Assembly (NCBI RefSeq): GCF_018408855.1
Contig: NZ_AP024326.1
Span: 930,001 to 994,000 of the forward strand
DNA length: 64,000 nt
Direction of reading: 5' to 3'
DNA from: Caballeronia sp. NK8
GTDB taxonomy: Bacteria > Pseudomonadota > Gammaproteobacteria > Burkholderiales > Burkholderiaceae
Position numbers and translations under genes: made by a program. The notes beneath the pieces are model-generated. The model ran no database searches. It saw nothing but the letters and a program-made list of their open reading frames with translations, and was not told the DNA's origin. Every line of letters begins with the position of its first letter. Position 1 is the first letter of the stretch. Positions 54,306 through 63,602 of this stretch are shown piece after piece.

Positions 54306-55388
54306 TCAAACGTGCAGTGCTTCGCGTTCGTCGCGGCGCACCACCAATGCCACTGCAGGCCGATGCGCTGCCTGAAACGCACACCACTCGTCGGCAAAAT
54401 CGGTTTCCCGCTTTTTGGGCCGGTGAACCATAGCCGTGTAGCCTTCAGCTCGCAGCCGCTTCGCCAGCTTCAGCGCAGCATCGACGCCCGGCGATTTGCT
54501 GGTGCGGGGATCGACCGCATCGAAGTCCGCGAAGATATGAACGACGCGGATTCCGAGGCCGTTCGGCACAACGAAATCGGCGAGAAGGATTCGGTTCAGG
54601 CAATACCAGACCGGCACACCGAAGAGCATGTGCGCGGCATACGCCGTCTCAAGACCTTCGGCGACGCCAATTTCACCGTCGACCGGATCCATCAGCCGGA
54701 CTGCGCCGCCGTTGAGCTTATGCAACGTCACGTCGTTCAGCTTGGCCGGAAGGATCTCGCCATCGTTAGTGACGATCGACGCCTTCGCCGGTTTCGAGCG
54801 TTCAAGGAACGTGCGGTGCAGCGTTCCGAGACGGCCGTCCGGCAGCGTGAAGCGGGCGAGAATGCCCGGCCACTGACCGATAACTTTCTTCTCGTGGCGG
54901 TAATCGAGCATCGCCATGCGCAACGCTGAGGACGGTGCGACTATCAAACCCGGCACCCGTTCGCGCAGGTATCGCGGAACGAGGCCATCGGAACCGACCA
55001 GCGTCGCTCGATCCCACATCGAGTCGAGGCGCTTGCGCGCCCACTCGGGATCGATCTTTCGGCCAGGCGCCGGGGCCGACGGTTGCGCTCGGTTTTGCCG
55101 TGCATCGGCCAGACTGCCGCCTTCAAGTTCCATCATGAGTTCGCGGAAGGTCATTCCGGCGGACCTGCAGATGAGCTCGAAGCCGTCGCCGGCTTTTCGG
55201 TCGCCGTCGTTGCACTTGCGGCAGACCCAGTCGCCGCGACCGCGGTTGTTGTCGTAGGTGAAGCGGTCGTTTCCGCCGCAGATGGGACAGGGGGCGCCCT
55301 TCCCAGTCAGTGAGCTTGCGGGCACTCCATACTTCTGGAGTAACGCAATCCACTGTTCCGGGGACAGCTTGACGTCCTTTACATTCAT
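54306..55388 (-). CDS. Plasmid primase (CHC2-type zinc finger plus TOPRIM)
   Basis: 360 residues. Zinc finger with C34, C37, C56 and C59 (PCPICGGNDRFTYD, WVCRKCNDG) as in phage P4 alpha/plasmid primases. TOPRIM domain: IGVAEGLETAYAAHM with the conserved glutamate and VVHIFADFDAVD for the DxD. No helicase domain, so it needs a partner. It makes RNA primers for plasmid replication or for the transferred strand. Confidence 0.88.
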   Translation of the reverse strand: MNVKDVKLSPEQWIALLQKYGVPASSLTGKGAPCPICGGNDRFTYDNNRGRGDWVCRKCNDGDRKAGDGFELICRSAGMTFRELMMELEGGSLADARQNRAQPSAPAPGRKIDPEWARKRLDSMWDRATLVGSDGLVPRYLRERVPGLIVAPSSALRMAMLDYRHEKKVIGQWPGILARFTLPDGRLGTLHRTFLERSKPAKASIVTNDGEILPAKLNDVTLHKLNGGAVRLMDPVDGEIGVAEGLETAYAAHMLFGVPVWYCLNRILLADFVVPNGLGIRVVHIFADFDAVDPRTSKSPGVDAALKLAKRLRAEGYTAMVHRPKKRETDFADEWCAFQAAHRPAVALVVRRDEREALHV

Positions 55389-55448
55389 TGTCACTCCAGT
55401 TGTGGTGTGGTTGAGGTCGATGCCTGAACAGGCGGTGAAACCGTGCTC

Positions 55449-55498
55449 AAAAAAGCCGCCCGACTCGCGCGAGGCGAGCACGGCGGGCGGCTTTTTTC
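55449..55498. terminator. Terminator/hairpin between ssb and primase
   Basis: AAAAAAGCCGCCCG...CGGGCGGCTTTTTT with a long inner imperfect stem, U-runs on both strands. Confidence 0.85.
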
Positions 55499-55643
55499 AG
55501 CAGGGAAAGCGAAACGTAGGTGTAGCGACGAATGAGTCCGTGTCGCGTAAGAAAGAGACGCTTCGCGGCTTCGCCGACCGTTTCCGGTTCGACGAAGCAA
55601 CGAAGGTGAGGAAAAACAGGAGGTGAGGTGAGCCGTTACGGGA

Positions 55644-56186
55644 TCAGATCGCAGCCCACTCGCGGCCCATCAGATGCGACCTGAAGGGTATGTCGTCGTC
55701 CATATCTGCGAAGCCTCCGCCTCCACCATACGATGTCGATTGCGGTTCGCGACTCGCCGGCGCCGGGTTGCTCGATCGCGGCTGCTGCGAACGTTCTTGA
55801 CGTGTAGGGCGTTGGCTCTCGAAGCCGTCATTGGATGAGCGATCGCCCGTAGAGCGGCCGCCGAGCATTTGCATCTGGTCTGCGACGATTTCCGTCGAGT
55901 ACCGCTCCTGCCCGGCTTGATCCGTGTACTTGCGCGTGCGGATTCTGCCTTCGATGTACACCGACGAGCCCTTCTTCAGATACTCGTTGACGATCTCAGC
56001 CAGCCGACCGAAGAACGACACTCGATGCCACTCGGTCTGCTCCTTCATTTCGCCCGAGGCCTTGTCTTTGTAGCGGTCGGTCGTTGCGAGGCGGATATTG
56101 GCGACCGCATCGCCGCTTGGCAGGTATCGCGTCTCAGGATCAGCCCCGAGGTTGCCGACGAGGATGACTTTGTTTACTGATGCCAT
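55644..56186 (-). CDS. ssb: Single-stranded DNA-binding protein
   Basis: 180 residues, OB-fold domain [20 protein letters not shown] to about residue 110 ([20 protein letters not shown]), a Gln/Ser/Arg/Pro-rich linker, then MDDDIPF. Unusually the acidic tip is not terminal but followed by 12 residues ([12 protein letters not shown]). AAAGGAG precedes the start, 12 nt after the preceding gene. Confidence 0.95.
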   Translation of the reverse strand: MASVNKVILVGNLGADPETRYLPSGDAVANIRLATTDRYKDKASGEMKEQTEWHRVSFFGRLAEIVNEYLKKGSSVYIEGRIRTRKYTDQAGQERYSTEIVADQMQMLGGRSTGDRSSNDGFESQRPTRQERSQQPRSSNPAPASREPQSTSYGGGGGFADMDDDIPFRSHLMGREWAAI

Positions 56187-56197
56187 AACTAACTCCT

Positions 56198-56980
56198 TTA
56201 AGATTTTTTGGAAATAGACCAAAGCCACTTGTCCCACAGCACTTGCTCGCCGCGGGCATCTAGCTTGGGCCGTCCCTGTCCATCGACTGCCGGCACTTTA
56301 GTTTTGCCAATCCGCTTGACTTCAACGCGGTCGCCAATGCGGCAGGCCGACTCTGCGATCGCGTCGCGCAGGCCCTCACCTTGGAGAACGTGCGTCTCGC
56401 TGCGATGCTCGAGCGTCAAGCAAAACGATTCATACGTCTTGCCAGGGCGCTTGCCATCGGGGAATCGTTTCTCCCCCCACTCTCTCAAGACCCCGTACCT
56501 CGCGCGCTCGGTCCGCCGATGTGACGACTCAGCGGGTCGAGGCGGCGCTGACGTGACGGCGTCCGTAACCTCTGGCCGGGGTCGCGCGTCGCTGACATTG
56601 ACTGGTCGAACGGGTTTGGCGTCGGGCGAAGGCGTGTCTTGCGCATGAGCGCCCTTGAGTGCAGCCGCGATGGCGTCGGTCAACGTGCCCTTGTACTCGT
56701 GCAGCACTTCCCAGTGCGGCGCGAGCGCCGGTATCAGCTTCATGCCGACAGCCGTTGGTCGCAGCTCGTAGTCGAACGCCGGACGAAACTGCACGACGAC
56801 TCCACCTTCATCGCGGAACAACATCGGTTGCCCTGCGATGGCGATGTGCCGTTCGTTGGCACCGCCCTTACCGACCTCAATCGGGGATGAATGGCTTGTG
56901 GGATTGTCGCTGCGACGCTGCGGCTGCGGCGTCACTCCGAAAAGCGTCCCGATCAGCCGGCCGAATGTTGATGTGCTCAT
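56198..56980 (-). CDS. Plasmid protein with relaxase/primase-type C-terminal module
   Basis: 260 residues. The N-terminal half ([20 protein letters not shown]) is unrecognised. The C-terminal part, [20 protein letters not shown] followed by [20 protein letters not shown], resembles the small beta module found at the ends of plasmid primases and relaxase-associated proteins. Upstream neighbour of ssb in the same operon. Confidence 0.55.
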   Translation of the reverse strand: MSTSTFGRLIGTLFGVTPQPQRRSDNPTSHSSPIEVGKGGANERHIAIAGQPMLFRDEGGVVVQFRPAFDYELRPTAVGMKLIPALAPHWEVLHEYKGTLTDAIAAALKGAHAQDTPSPDAKPVRPVNVSDARPRPEVTDAVTSAPPRPAESSHRRTERARYGVLREWGEKRFPDGKRPGKTYESFCLTLEHRSETHVLQGEGLRDAIAESACRIGDRVEVKRIGKTKVPAVDGQGRPKLDARGEQVLWDKWLWSISKKS

Positions 56981-56990
56981 CGTCGGCCTC

Positions 56991-57425
56991 CTACACCAGC
57001 GTGCCGAAGCACTCGCGACGCACTTCTTCCATGTCGCGCTTGAGCAGCGGGTTGCTCAGGATGACGTCTTGCAAGAACTCGGGATCGACGCCGTTGATCT
57101 GGCAGACGAACCGATACGGCAGCGCCCCGCTCCAGAACTCCATGACCCAGCCGAGCGTTGCTCGGTAGTCTTCGAGGTCCATCTTCTTTCTGTTTCTGAG
57201 TCGCTCGCTAAACAGTACAGCGCAGTCCATCAACGACTCGGGCATGTTGTCGCCGCGTCTGCTGTCAGTCGCAAGACTGATCAACGCGTCGACCATTTTG
57301 TCTTTTACCGCGTCGCTCCACAGATGCGGATCGGGCAGAGGATCAGGCTTGGCTCGGGCACGCGTGATCGGCGCTGGAGGAGCGTCGAACATGTCCAGTT
57401 GCCATGCTGCTACTTCTGCTTGCAT
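56991..57425 (-). CDS. Unknown backbone protein with structured leader
   Basis: 144 residues from ATG 57425 (MQAEVAAWQLDMFDAPPAPI), with CGGAGA 6 nt upstream. Contains DKMVDALISLATDSRRGDNM and MEFWSGALPYRFVCQINGVD. No recognised domain. First gene after leader copy 4 and followed by the OB-like gene and ssb. Confidence 0.65.
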   Translation of the reverse strand: MQAEVAAWQLDMFDAPPAPITRARAKPDPLPDPHLWSDAVKDKMVDALISLATDSRRGDNMPESLMDCAVLFSERLRNRKKMDLEDYRATLGWVMEFWSGALPYRFVCQINGVDPEFLQDVILSNPLLKRDMEEVRRECFGTLV

Positions 57426-57441
57426 GGGAATCTCCGATAAA

Positions 57442-57477
57442 CGGGAACCCATGCCCGCAACGGGATGGTTTCCCGTT
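57442..57477 (-). promoter_or_regulatory. Structured 5' leader (copy 4)
   Basis: Minus-strand RNA: stem AACGGG/CCCGTT with loop AAACCAT, then GCGGGCATGGGTTCCC, in which GGTT or ATGG is complementary to the loop. SD CGGAG follows 8-12 nt later. The best-preserved partner of the parB leader. Confidence 0.55.
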
Positions 57478-57487
57478 GGGGTGAGGG

Positions 57488-57517
57488 GTCAAGACCGCCC
57501 GCGCGGGCAGTCTTGAC
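57488..57517. terminator. Strong hairpin between two backbone genes
   Basis: GTCAAGAC-c-GCCCGC / GCGGGC-a-GTCTTGAC, a nearly perfect 15-bp stem without a U-run. It lies after the stop at 57533 and before leader copy 4. Confidence 0.55.
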
Positions 57518-57532
57518 ATTCAGGCGTAGCGA

Positions 57533-57832
57533 CTAGTCGTCGGTGCCTGTCTTAAGTGGAACGACCACTGCGGACTTGGCGTACTGACGTTTGATGGGCG
57601 TGACGCTGGCCTCGGCGGTAGCCGGAGCGACAACGGCGTGCGCTGGCGCCATCGGATCCTCAGCTTTCTCCTCTTTCAGCGCCGCCTTGATGGATCTCTT
57701 GATCCATACAGCGACGGCGGCAGAAACAAACAGAAAGGCGAAGAACGAGTGCGCAGCAAGCCACAACGCAAAGCAAACAGCGACCAACCAGCCGGGCGAT
57801 TTCATCGCCTTCATGACCAACTGCTTCGGCAT
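57533..57832 (-). CDS. Small single-span membrane protein
   Basis: 99 residues from ATG 57832 (GGAG upstream). One hydrophobic stretch (WLVAVCFALWLAAHSFFAFL) followed by a basic then Ala/Glu-rich tail. Head of the operon driven by the shared promoter at 58032-58103. Confidence 0.65.
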   Translation of the reverse strand: MPKQLVMKAMKSPGWLVAVCFALWLAAHSFFAFLFVSAAVAVWIKRSIKAALKEEKAEDPMAPAHAVVAPATAEASVTPIKRQYAKSAVVVPLKTGTDD

Positions 57833-58031
57833 TTTTCTCTCCAGAAAAAGACGCACTAGGGGATGTCCAGCCAGTACAGCGCTGGATGGTTTTCGATGCT
57901 CGGGTGAGCAGGGAAAAACGGGCGCGCGGAGAGACGCTTTCGTCACGGCTCGATGAAGGCGTGGCGGAAGCAACTCACTGCGGATGGAAGAAGAGATCGC
58001 AAGCGCGCGCACTCATGCTCAGCGGCGGCTT

Positions 58032-58103
58032 GGGTCGATGCGTCGGTGACGCGGGGATAACAGGCAATTTACGCGTGGGCCGCGAGCGCGTGCGCGCGAA
58101 AGC
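58032..58103 (-). promoter_or_regulatory. Shared backbone promoter, copy before the 57832 gene
   Basis: Minus strand: box GCTTTCGCG (58103-58095), 39 bp ending TTGCCTGTTATC, then CCCGCG (58055-58050), hairpin GCGTC-ACC-GACGC and CATCGACC. The sequence around the box (AATT...GAGCTTTCGCG) also matches the parB copy. Confidence 0.55.
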
Positions 58104-58218
58104 TCCCAATTTCACACCGCCTTTCGATTTTCGGCTTGGAACGTGGCAGCGCCGCGGTGCTCACTTGACTTCCATTTGCCCTTGGCATGCTAGTTACATG
58201 CTCAACAGGAGGCAGCGA

Positions 58219-58905
58219 ATGTTCTTCGAAATGCTTGTCGCAGTCGGCGGCTATCACGTATTCAAAGCCATCAAGCGGCGGAGCCGATCTCGTTCGCGCA
58301 GCGCCCATCGCGCAAAACGCTCGTCGGACGATATCGGTGCGGCCGGCGAGGCTCTGGCTCAAGCAAAGCTTCGAACGACCCTCAGGTGGCTGTGCGGCGA
58401 TAACTTCTACCTGCACGAAGGGACGTTGCTCATAGAACATGCTCCCGGGACTGCGTTCCCTACCGCAGAGATCGATCACCTCGCGATTACGCCGTTCGGC
58501 GTCTTCGTTTTCGAGACGAAGAATTGGTCCGGCCGCATCGCGCCGTCGAGTTGCACCGCGATGCTGACACGCATTGCGCCCGACGGAAAGGCGGACGAGC
58601 CCCGCTCGCCTATAGAACAAAACCGCAGCAAGATCCGCTTCCTCCGAGAGCAGCTTCCTGCGATATGGCCGGTTGCTGGCGCGGGTCTCTTCATGTCGCC
58701 AGAAGTCGCCCTCCATCCGGAACTATCGACCGATCTATTGGCACTGGACGACCTCCCCGCTGGTTGCGTTCGAAGCGTGCAGAGTACACCGGCAGGTCGG
58801 CGGTGGACGTCGCCAAGGCCCGCGAAGCGATACTCATCTAAGCGGACGCCTCGATCGAAGGTTTCATGGCGCACAAGGTCCGCGCGAAGCGCGAGATACC
58901 GGTAA
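58219..58905 (+). pseudogene. NERD-domain protein with damaged C-terminus
   Basis: ATG 58219 with CAGGAGG 7 nt upstream. N-terminal hydrophobic start MFFEMLVAVGGYHVFKAIKR, then the NERD core: SSDDIGAAGEALAQAKLRTT, AEIDHLAITPFGVFVFETKN, nuclease-related. After LLALDDLP the expected WLRSKRAEYTGRSAVDVAKA appears only in another frame, so one C is missing in the run at 58752-58758. That frame also has a stop (58839). The protein made ends in a random basic tail. Confidence 0.75.
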
Positions 58906-58935
58906 TTCAGGAAAGTTTCAAGCTTTTCCGCTAGG

Positions 58936-59297
58936 TAATCGCTTCCACGTCAGAGCTCAGAAGCTGCTTAAGTGTTTCATTAACGAACCGTTAAACGTTT
59001 GGATAGGTGGACAAAAACGCGACCTTTCACTCGCGGCAGGCGAAAGACGGGGTAAAAACGGCGTCTTTCGGTGCGAGACGTGCTCGGGACCGCCGTTACG
59101 ATCCCTTACATCTGTGAGAAAGAACGTCCTCAGACGGCAAAAGGTTGCACGGGATGAGAACTGCCGCTGTGGCGAGTGAATGCGTTCACCCGCGGGTGCG
59201 GCTAGTTGTGTACCGACACCATTTTCTATCCGCGAGCGAAGTCCTCGCGGGGTTTGAACGCAGCGCGCCGGGGCGCTGCAAAATCTGGAGAGAAGTT
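58936..59297 (+). promoter_or_regulatory. Control region upstream of the coiled-coil/FlhDC-like operon
   Basis: About 360 bp with no gene. It contains the inverted repeat CGAAAGACG (59041-59049) and CGTCTTTCG (59062-59070), similar to the CTTTCG box of the shared promoter, and TACGAT (59097-59102) as a possible -10. Autoregulation by the downstream activator is an attractive but untested idea. Confidence 0.45.
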
Positions 59298-60539
59298 ATG
59301 TCCTCAAGTAGTGACGATTCTAAGAAGAACCTGCAATTGCGAAAAACGGAACTTCACGATCCGTTGGACGACATTTTTGGCCCAGTTTCGGCCGGCGGTG
59401 CCGAACGCTCGAAGATCGAAACGGTTGCCCGGCAGCTTTTCGGAGACGGCCCCGAGTTCACCGATCTCATCGCTCAGCTCGTCGAGAACATGGTAACGAT
59501 CGCTGAGGCGAGAGCGCGAGTTTCAACCGACCTTAAAACGATAGGCGGCCTGTTGATCAACTCCATGCACCTGATCAAAAACGCGCTGCTCACGACGTCG
59601 GGCAACAAGACAACTGCCCTGCGACGGGCCGCGACGTTGGGATATTCATTCTTCGACTTGGCTCTCGGCGTGAAGATGCCGGCAGCACGCAAGTACATGC
59701 GTTGCTATGAGGCGTTCCTCGACAACACCGAGGCTATCCGGGTATTCAACGTCGGCGAACTGGACATCCTCGCTGCCGACCACGTGACCGACGAACAGGT
59801 TGCGGCCATTCTCGCGGCGAAGCAGGCGAACGAGCATATGACCCGCGAAGACGTTCGCAAAATGCTGGCGACGCTGCAGAAGCAGGAAGAGGCTCTCGCT
59901 GATCGCAAAGTGGAGATAGACAACTACGAGGCCCTGCTCGAGGACAGCAAAACCGCTCAGCGGGTCGCGGAGGACGAAGCGAACCGGCTTCAGCAACAGC
60001 TCGACGCCACTGCGAAACTGATCGCCGAAAAAGAGGCCCAGCTACAGCGCATGGACAGCTATTACACCGGTCGGCAGGCGGGCCTAGCCAACCTTGAAAA
60101 GGACCTTGCGGACAAAGACAAGGAAATTGCAAGACTGAACGAGGAAAGAAACGCGCTGCTCAACCGGAAGCCGGAAGTCCAGATCAAGGAAGTTGAGACG
60201 ACTCCCGCTGGATATAAGAGCATTTCCGAATCACTGGAAAAGCGCAACGCTGAACTCAAACAGCTAGAAGAGCAGCTGGTCGAGAGGCGCGCCGAGTTGG
60301 AACGACTTGAGGCCGACAGGAAAAAAGAGGCCGGCGCCATTGAAGCTGCTAACCGCGTTCAAGCAGCGATGCAAGAAGCGCTATCCGCATTTGAGCAATT
60401 CGCGGGCAAGCTCACGCTGGCTCAGGTAGCAGTTCAAGCTTCCGATGGGCTTGGGCAGCATGAACCGTTGGTCCAAACGCTGGCCGCAATGATGCGCAAG
60501 CACCTCATCGAGATTGAGACGGGTTTGCGAAAGCTGTAA
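59298..60539 (+). CDS. Coiled-coil DNA-binding-like protein
   Basis: 413 residues from ATG 59298 (GGAGAG 5 nt upstream). N-terminal 170 residues are globular, including PAARKYMRCYEAFLDNTEAI and LDILAADHVTDEQVAAILAA, which recall the HTH-like region of DUF3102/ParB-type proteins. Then a long coiled coil (about 195-370, for example EEALADRKVEIDNYEALLED, KQLEEQLVERRAELERLEAD). Similar in design to KfrA-type plasmid proteins. Upstream of the FlhDC-like gene. Confidence 0.65.
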   Translation: MSSSSDDSKKNLQLRKTELHDPLDDIFGPVSAGGAERSKIETVARQLFGDGPEFTDLIAQLVENMVTIAEARARVSTDLKTIGGLLINSMHLIKNALLTTSGNKTTALRRAATLGYSFFDLALGVKMPAARKYMRCYEAFLDNTEAIRVFNVGELDILAADHVTDEQVAAILAAKQANEHMTREDVRKMLATLQKQEEALADRKVEIDNYEALLEDSKTAQRVAEDEANRLQQQLDATAKLIAEKEAQLQRMDSYYTGRQAGLANLEKDLADKDKEIARLNEERNALLNRKPEVQIKEVETTPAGYKSISESLEKRNAELKQLEEQLVERRAELERLEADRKKEAGAIEAANRVQAAMQEALSAFEQFAGKLTLAQVAVQASDGLGQHEPLVQTLAAMMRKHLIEIETGLRKL

Positions 60540-60561
60540 GACGTACCTGCCATAACGATAA

Positions 60562-60588
60562 GGCGGACGCGACGGGGTCGCATCCGCC
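60562..60588 (+). terminator. Hairpin between the coiled-coil and FlhDC-like genes
   Basis: GGCGGA-CGCGAC-GGG-GTCGCA-TCCGCC, about 11 paired bases, with no U-run. It ends 18 nt before the ATG at 60607 and could attenuate or control translation. Confidence 0.5.
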
Positions 60589-60606
60589 AGCAAAAATACA
60601 AATAAT

Positions 60607-61797
60607 ATGTCGACCACCACGCTTGATGCCGTTGAGACCAACATTGCCCTTCGGCAGTATCTCGCTGAGAAAATACAAAGGACCAACTTTTCGCTGACGG
60701 CGGTTATCCATAAGATACTCGCGCGGTACAGCAGCGCCGAAGCATTCTTTGGCGTCTCGTTTGACAACATGGAAACGTTCAAGGCGCACGCCGTACCGAT
60801 GGCCAAGCTTATGAACATGCCGTTCCTGGCGCTGTCGCCGGCGCTGCAGGATCCTCGCGATTGGGCGACCTTTGTCGACGGGATAATGTTTTCGACAGCA
60901 GTGTCGAAGCTTTCTTCATCGATGCCTTTCGTCGACGACGTGACGGCGCGCGATATTTTCCATTACAACTGCGCCTATGTCTCGCTGCTCAAAGACGTGC
61001 TGCACCAGAGTGTGCTCGCAGCGCCGCTCCTAGGTATCTCGTTCGAGTTAGCCGAATACCTGATGGGCTTGCCAATCGGACGGCTGGAAGCAGCAATCGG
61101 CGGAATCCGCTTCCCACTGTTTAGATGGCGGTTCGACGACGAGCGCTTCTGGCGACAATACGGCGCTGACTCGCTTACCGAAGAGGCCGTCGCTCACTAT
61201 GTCATGCGCACCTCGAACCTCAAGCCGAGTGGACTACCTTTCAAGAATCTCTGGTCCGACCTGCGGCTCGACCGCGCTAGACGCGAGATCTACGCGAGAT
61301 TGTTGATGACCCAGGGTTGTCGCGCTTCCACCGCCACAAACCTGTTTAGCGTGACTTCGGCGGTCACTCGAAATACTTATCGAGAGATCCACGGCGTCAG
61401 CTCGCCATGCGGAAATAGTGCAAGCTCGTTGACGTGGTACGTCGAGCGTCCCACGCATCGACTCCAAGCAACCATGCTCGTATGGCTCTATCGATGTGCT
61501 CTCAAAAACGGAGCGAACATTCCGGAAGCGCTGATTGCCTCCAACGACGTTCTCGACAAGATGTTCGGTAGTCGGCTCGCCGTTTCTGCTGACCGCGCGA
61601 ACCATCTCACCCGCTCTATGGCGATCGATTCGAGGTTGAATGTCGCACCGTGCAGAACTTGCGCGACGGAATACATCTTGGCGAACGACGAAGGGAAGAT
61701 CGAATTGGCGAAGGACTTCGTTTGTCCCGGTTGCACTGGCGATCTCAAGCCGCGCCTGACCGAGCCTAAGCGCAAAGGTCGCAAGGCCAAGAAATAG
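60607..61797 (+). CDS. FlhD-FlhC-like fusion transcription activator
   Basis: 396 residues. Residues about 117-186 (NCAYVSLLKDVLHQSVLAAP, LLGISFELAEYLMGLPIGRL, then FRWRFDDERFW) follow the FlhD pattern. Residues about 10-95 look like a second, more diverged FlhD-like repeat. Residues 220-380 follow FlhC: RARREIYARLLMTQGCRAST, TRNTYREIHGVSSP, and a C349-x2-C352 ... C373-x2-C376 zinc site (CRTC...CPGC). Relatives SetCD/AcaCD activate conjugation genes of SXT and IncC elements. Here D and C are one chain, so it is a probable master activator. Confidence 0.75.
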   Translation: MSTTTLDAVETNIALRQYLAEKIQRTNFSLTAVIHKILARYSSAEAFFGVSFDNMETFKAHAVPMAKLMNMPFLALSPALQDPRDWATFVDGIMFSTAVSKLSSSMPFVDDVTARDIFHYNCAYVSLLKDVLHQSVLAAPLLGISFELAEYLMGLPIGRLEAAIGGIRFPLFRWRFDDERFWRQYGADSLTEEAVAHYVMRTSNLKPSGLPFKNLWSDLRLDRARREIYARLLMTQGCRASTATNLFSVTSAVTRNTYREIHGVSSPCGNSASSLTWYVERPTHRLQATMLVWLYRCALKNGANIPEALIASNDVLDKMFGSRLAVSADRANHLTRSMAIDSRLNVAPCRTCATEYILANDEGKIELAKDFVCPGCTGDLKPRLTEPKRKGRKAKK

Positions 61798-61818
61798 TCA
61801 CAGATAAAGGAGTTGTTG

Positions 61819-61989
61819 ATGCCGCATGAATTCAACGTCGAGGCCGGTCTAGTGGTCTTCTCCCGCGACGGCCGCCCTCAGTTCGGCTGGCTCGACTTAG
61901 TGACCGGCGAGTATCACGCCGAGTCCGACGGACGCTGCATTCCCGACGCAATCGGTGCAATCGAATTTCACTCCGACGTGACGCATTGA
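61819..61989 (+). CDS. 56-residue small protein
   Basis: ATG 61819 with AAGGAG upstream. MPHEFNVEAGLVVFSRDGRP... reads as a small beta-rich domain. The stop lies 4 nt before the next start. Unknown function. Confidence 0.65.
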   Translation: MPHEFNVEAGLVVFSRDGRPQFGWLDLVTGEYHAESDGRCIPDAIGAIEFHSDVTH

Positions 61990-61992
61990 GCC

Positions 61993-62367
61993 ATGCAGGA
62001 CTTCGCTTACCTGTTTTCAGACAGCGCCGCCGCGTGGCTTGAGGGCCGCGGCGACGCGCGATTCCAACGGTACGAGAGGCACTACCGCGCCGATCGGGCG
62101 ACGGCACAACCAAACGAAGCATTCGACCTTGAGCGAAGCAATGTTCGTTTCGCCCAGCAATTCGGTTCAGGCCGGCGGCAGTTCGCGGCTGTGTCGAAAA
62201 GCAAAGCTTTTGGCGCGCTCGCGACTTTTCTCATTCTCCTTTGGGGCGGCACCGCACTCCTCTCTTCGGTCGGCGCGACACAGCCTGTCGCCGTCGCTGC
62301 GGTGCTCGGCGTCGTCTTCGTCGCCTTGAGGGTGAAGAACTTCCGCGCTCGCGGGCAGAAGCGATAG
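61993..62367 (+). CDS. Small two-span membrane protein
   Basis: 124 residues. A soluble N-terminal half with many Arg/Gln, then two hydrophobic helices (ALATFLILLWGGTALLSSVG and PVAVAAVLGVVFVALRV) and a basic end. Cotranscribed with the FlhDC-like gene by spacing. Unknown function. Confidence 0.6.
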   Translation: MQDFAYLFSDSAAAWLEGRGDARFQRYERHYRADRATAQPNEAFDLERSNVRFAQQFGSGRRQFAAVSKSKAFGALATFLILLWGGTALLSSVGATQPVAVAAVLGVVFVALRVKNFRARGQKR

Positions 62368-62577
62368 CAAACGGTTGCGATCAAACAACGGTGCGGAATT
62401 TCGAAGCCTTACCGGGTATTACAATGCCTGCGCCGCCGTTTGGCCAACGGCAATTTGCCAACGAGGAAAGCGGTTTCGCGGCGGACTTCCGAGTCGCCTT
62501 GACTTCGAACACCGCTCGATAAGATGAAAGTAAGCAGATCGCGGGGGCGACTGCAACAACTAGATCGGAAACAACAA

Positions 62578-63576
62578 ATGACGATTCAGAAAAACTTCAA
62601 ACTTTCGATGGCCGCGATCGCTGCATCGCTTTTGGTCGCTGCTTGCGGCGGTGGCGGTGGTGGCGGCAGCAGCGATGCATCGCCTGCGGCCCCGGCGAGC
62701 GGTGCCAGCACGCCCGCGACAACGACTCCGGCGAATCTAACTACGCCTCAGTACCCGGCTGACAGCTTCCATCTGGCAGCGTTCAATCTGCTCAACCAGC
62801 AGCGCCAGCAATGCGGCTTCCCTGCCCTTCAGGAAAACACGGTGCTCGATCAGTCGGTGGCTGCTCATGCGCAGTATCAGGCCACGAACAATATCGTGTC
62901 CGATACTGAAACGGCGGGTGCTCCCGGGTTCACAGGCGTCTCGTATGCTGATCGGGCGGTACACTTCGGTTACCCGCAGAACGTGCCGATCGGCGGTGTA
63001 TCGGGCGGCTTATACACGAATGCGACGTGGACGGAAGCGCACTACGGACAGCAAGCTATCTATGGCCTGATCTCCGGCGTGTATCACAGCATGATTGCCG
63101 TTGCACCGATGAACACGGTCGGTATCGGCAAGGTCGCGACGACCTACAACGGTTTCCCGCAGGAGTGGTATGCACTGGCACTCGCCAACTATCAGCAGGT
63201 CACGACGAACGCGCCATTGACGTTCCCGTGCCAAGGCACTACCGGCGTCGCAAACGACTCTTTTGGAGAAATGCCGACGCCCCCTGCAACGTCCGGCCAT
63301 TGGGGTACGCCGGTCGCGGTCGCGGGCAACCCGAATGACACCATCGTCATGCAGACCGGCACGATGACCGATTCGGCGTCGCACGTGATCGCCTTGCAAG
63401 TGCTGGACTCGGCCACGGACCCGAATAAGATTCTGCCGAAGTGGATGGGCGTCGCTTACCCCGCCACGCCGTTGTCGCCGAACGCGCAATATACGGTCTC
63501 GCTCACCGGTACGATTAACGGCGTAGCGTTCTCGCGTACCTTCACCTTCACGACTGGAAGCATCCTCGCCGGCTAA
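62578..63576 (+). CDS. CAP/SCP-like extracellular lipoprotein
   Basis: 332 residues. Lipoprotein signal MTIQKNFKLSMAAIAASLLV-AAC with lipobox LVAAC and a Gly/Ser/Ala linker. CAP domain: HLAAFNLLNQQRQQCGFPAL, QSVAAHAQYQATNNIV, WTEAHYGQQAIYGLISGVYH. A C-terminal beta domain (QYTVSLTGTINGVAFSRTFT) follows. CAP proteins may act on peptidoglycan or host surfaces. The frame is open from 62524, but the lipobox spacing supports 62578. Confidence 0.85.
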   Translation: MTIQKNFKLSMAAIAASLLVAACGGGGGGGSSDASPAAPASGASTPATTTPANLTTPQYPADSFHLAAFNLLNQQRQQCGFPALQENTVLDQSVAAHAQYQATNNIVSDTETAGAPGFTGVSYADRAVHFGYPQNVPIGGVSGGLYTNATWTEAHYGQQAIYGLISGVYHSMIAVAPMNTVGIGKVATTYNGFPQEWYALALANYQQVTTNAPLTFPCQGTTGVANDSFGEMPTPPATSGHWGTPVAVAGNPNDTIVMQTGTMTDSASHVIALQVLDSATDPNKILPKWMGVAYPATPLSPNAQYTVSLTGTINGVAFSRTFTFTTGSILAG

Positions 63577-63602
63577 CGAAGGCTGTGTCACAGAACGACC
63601 AA

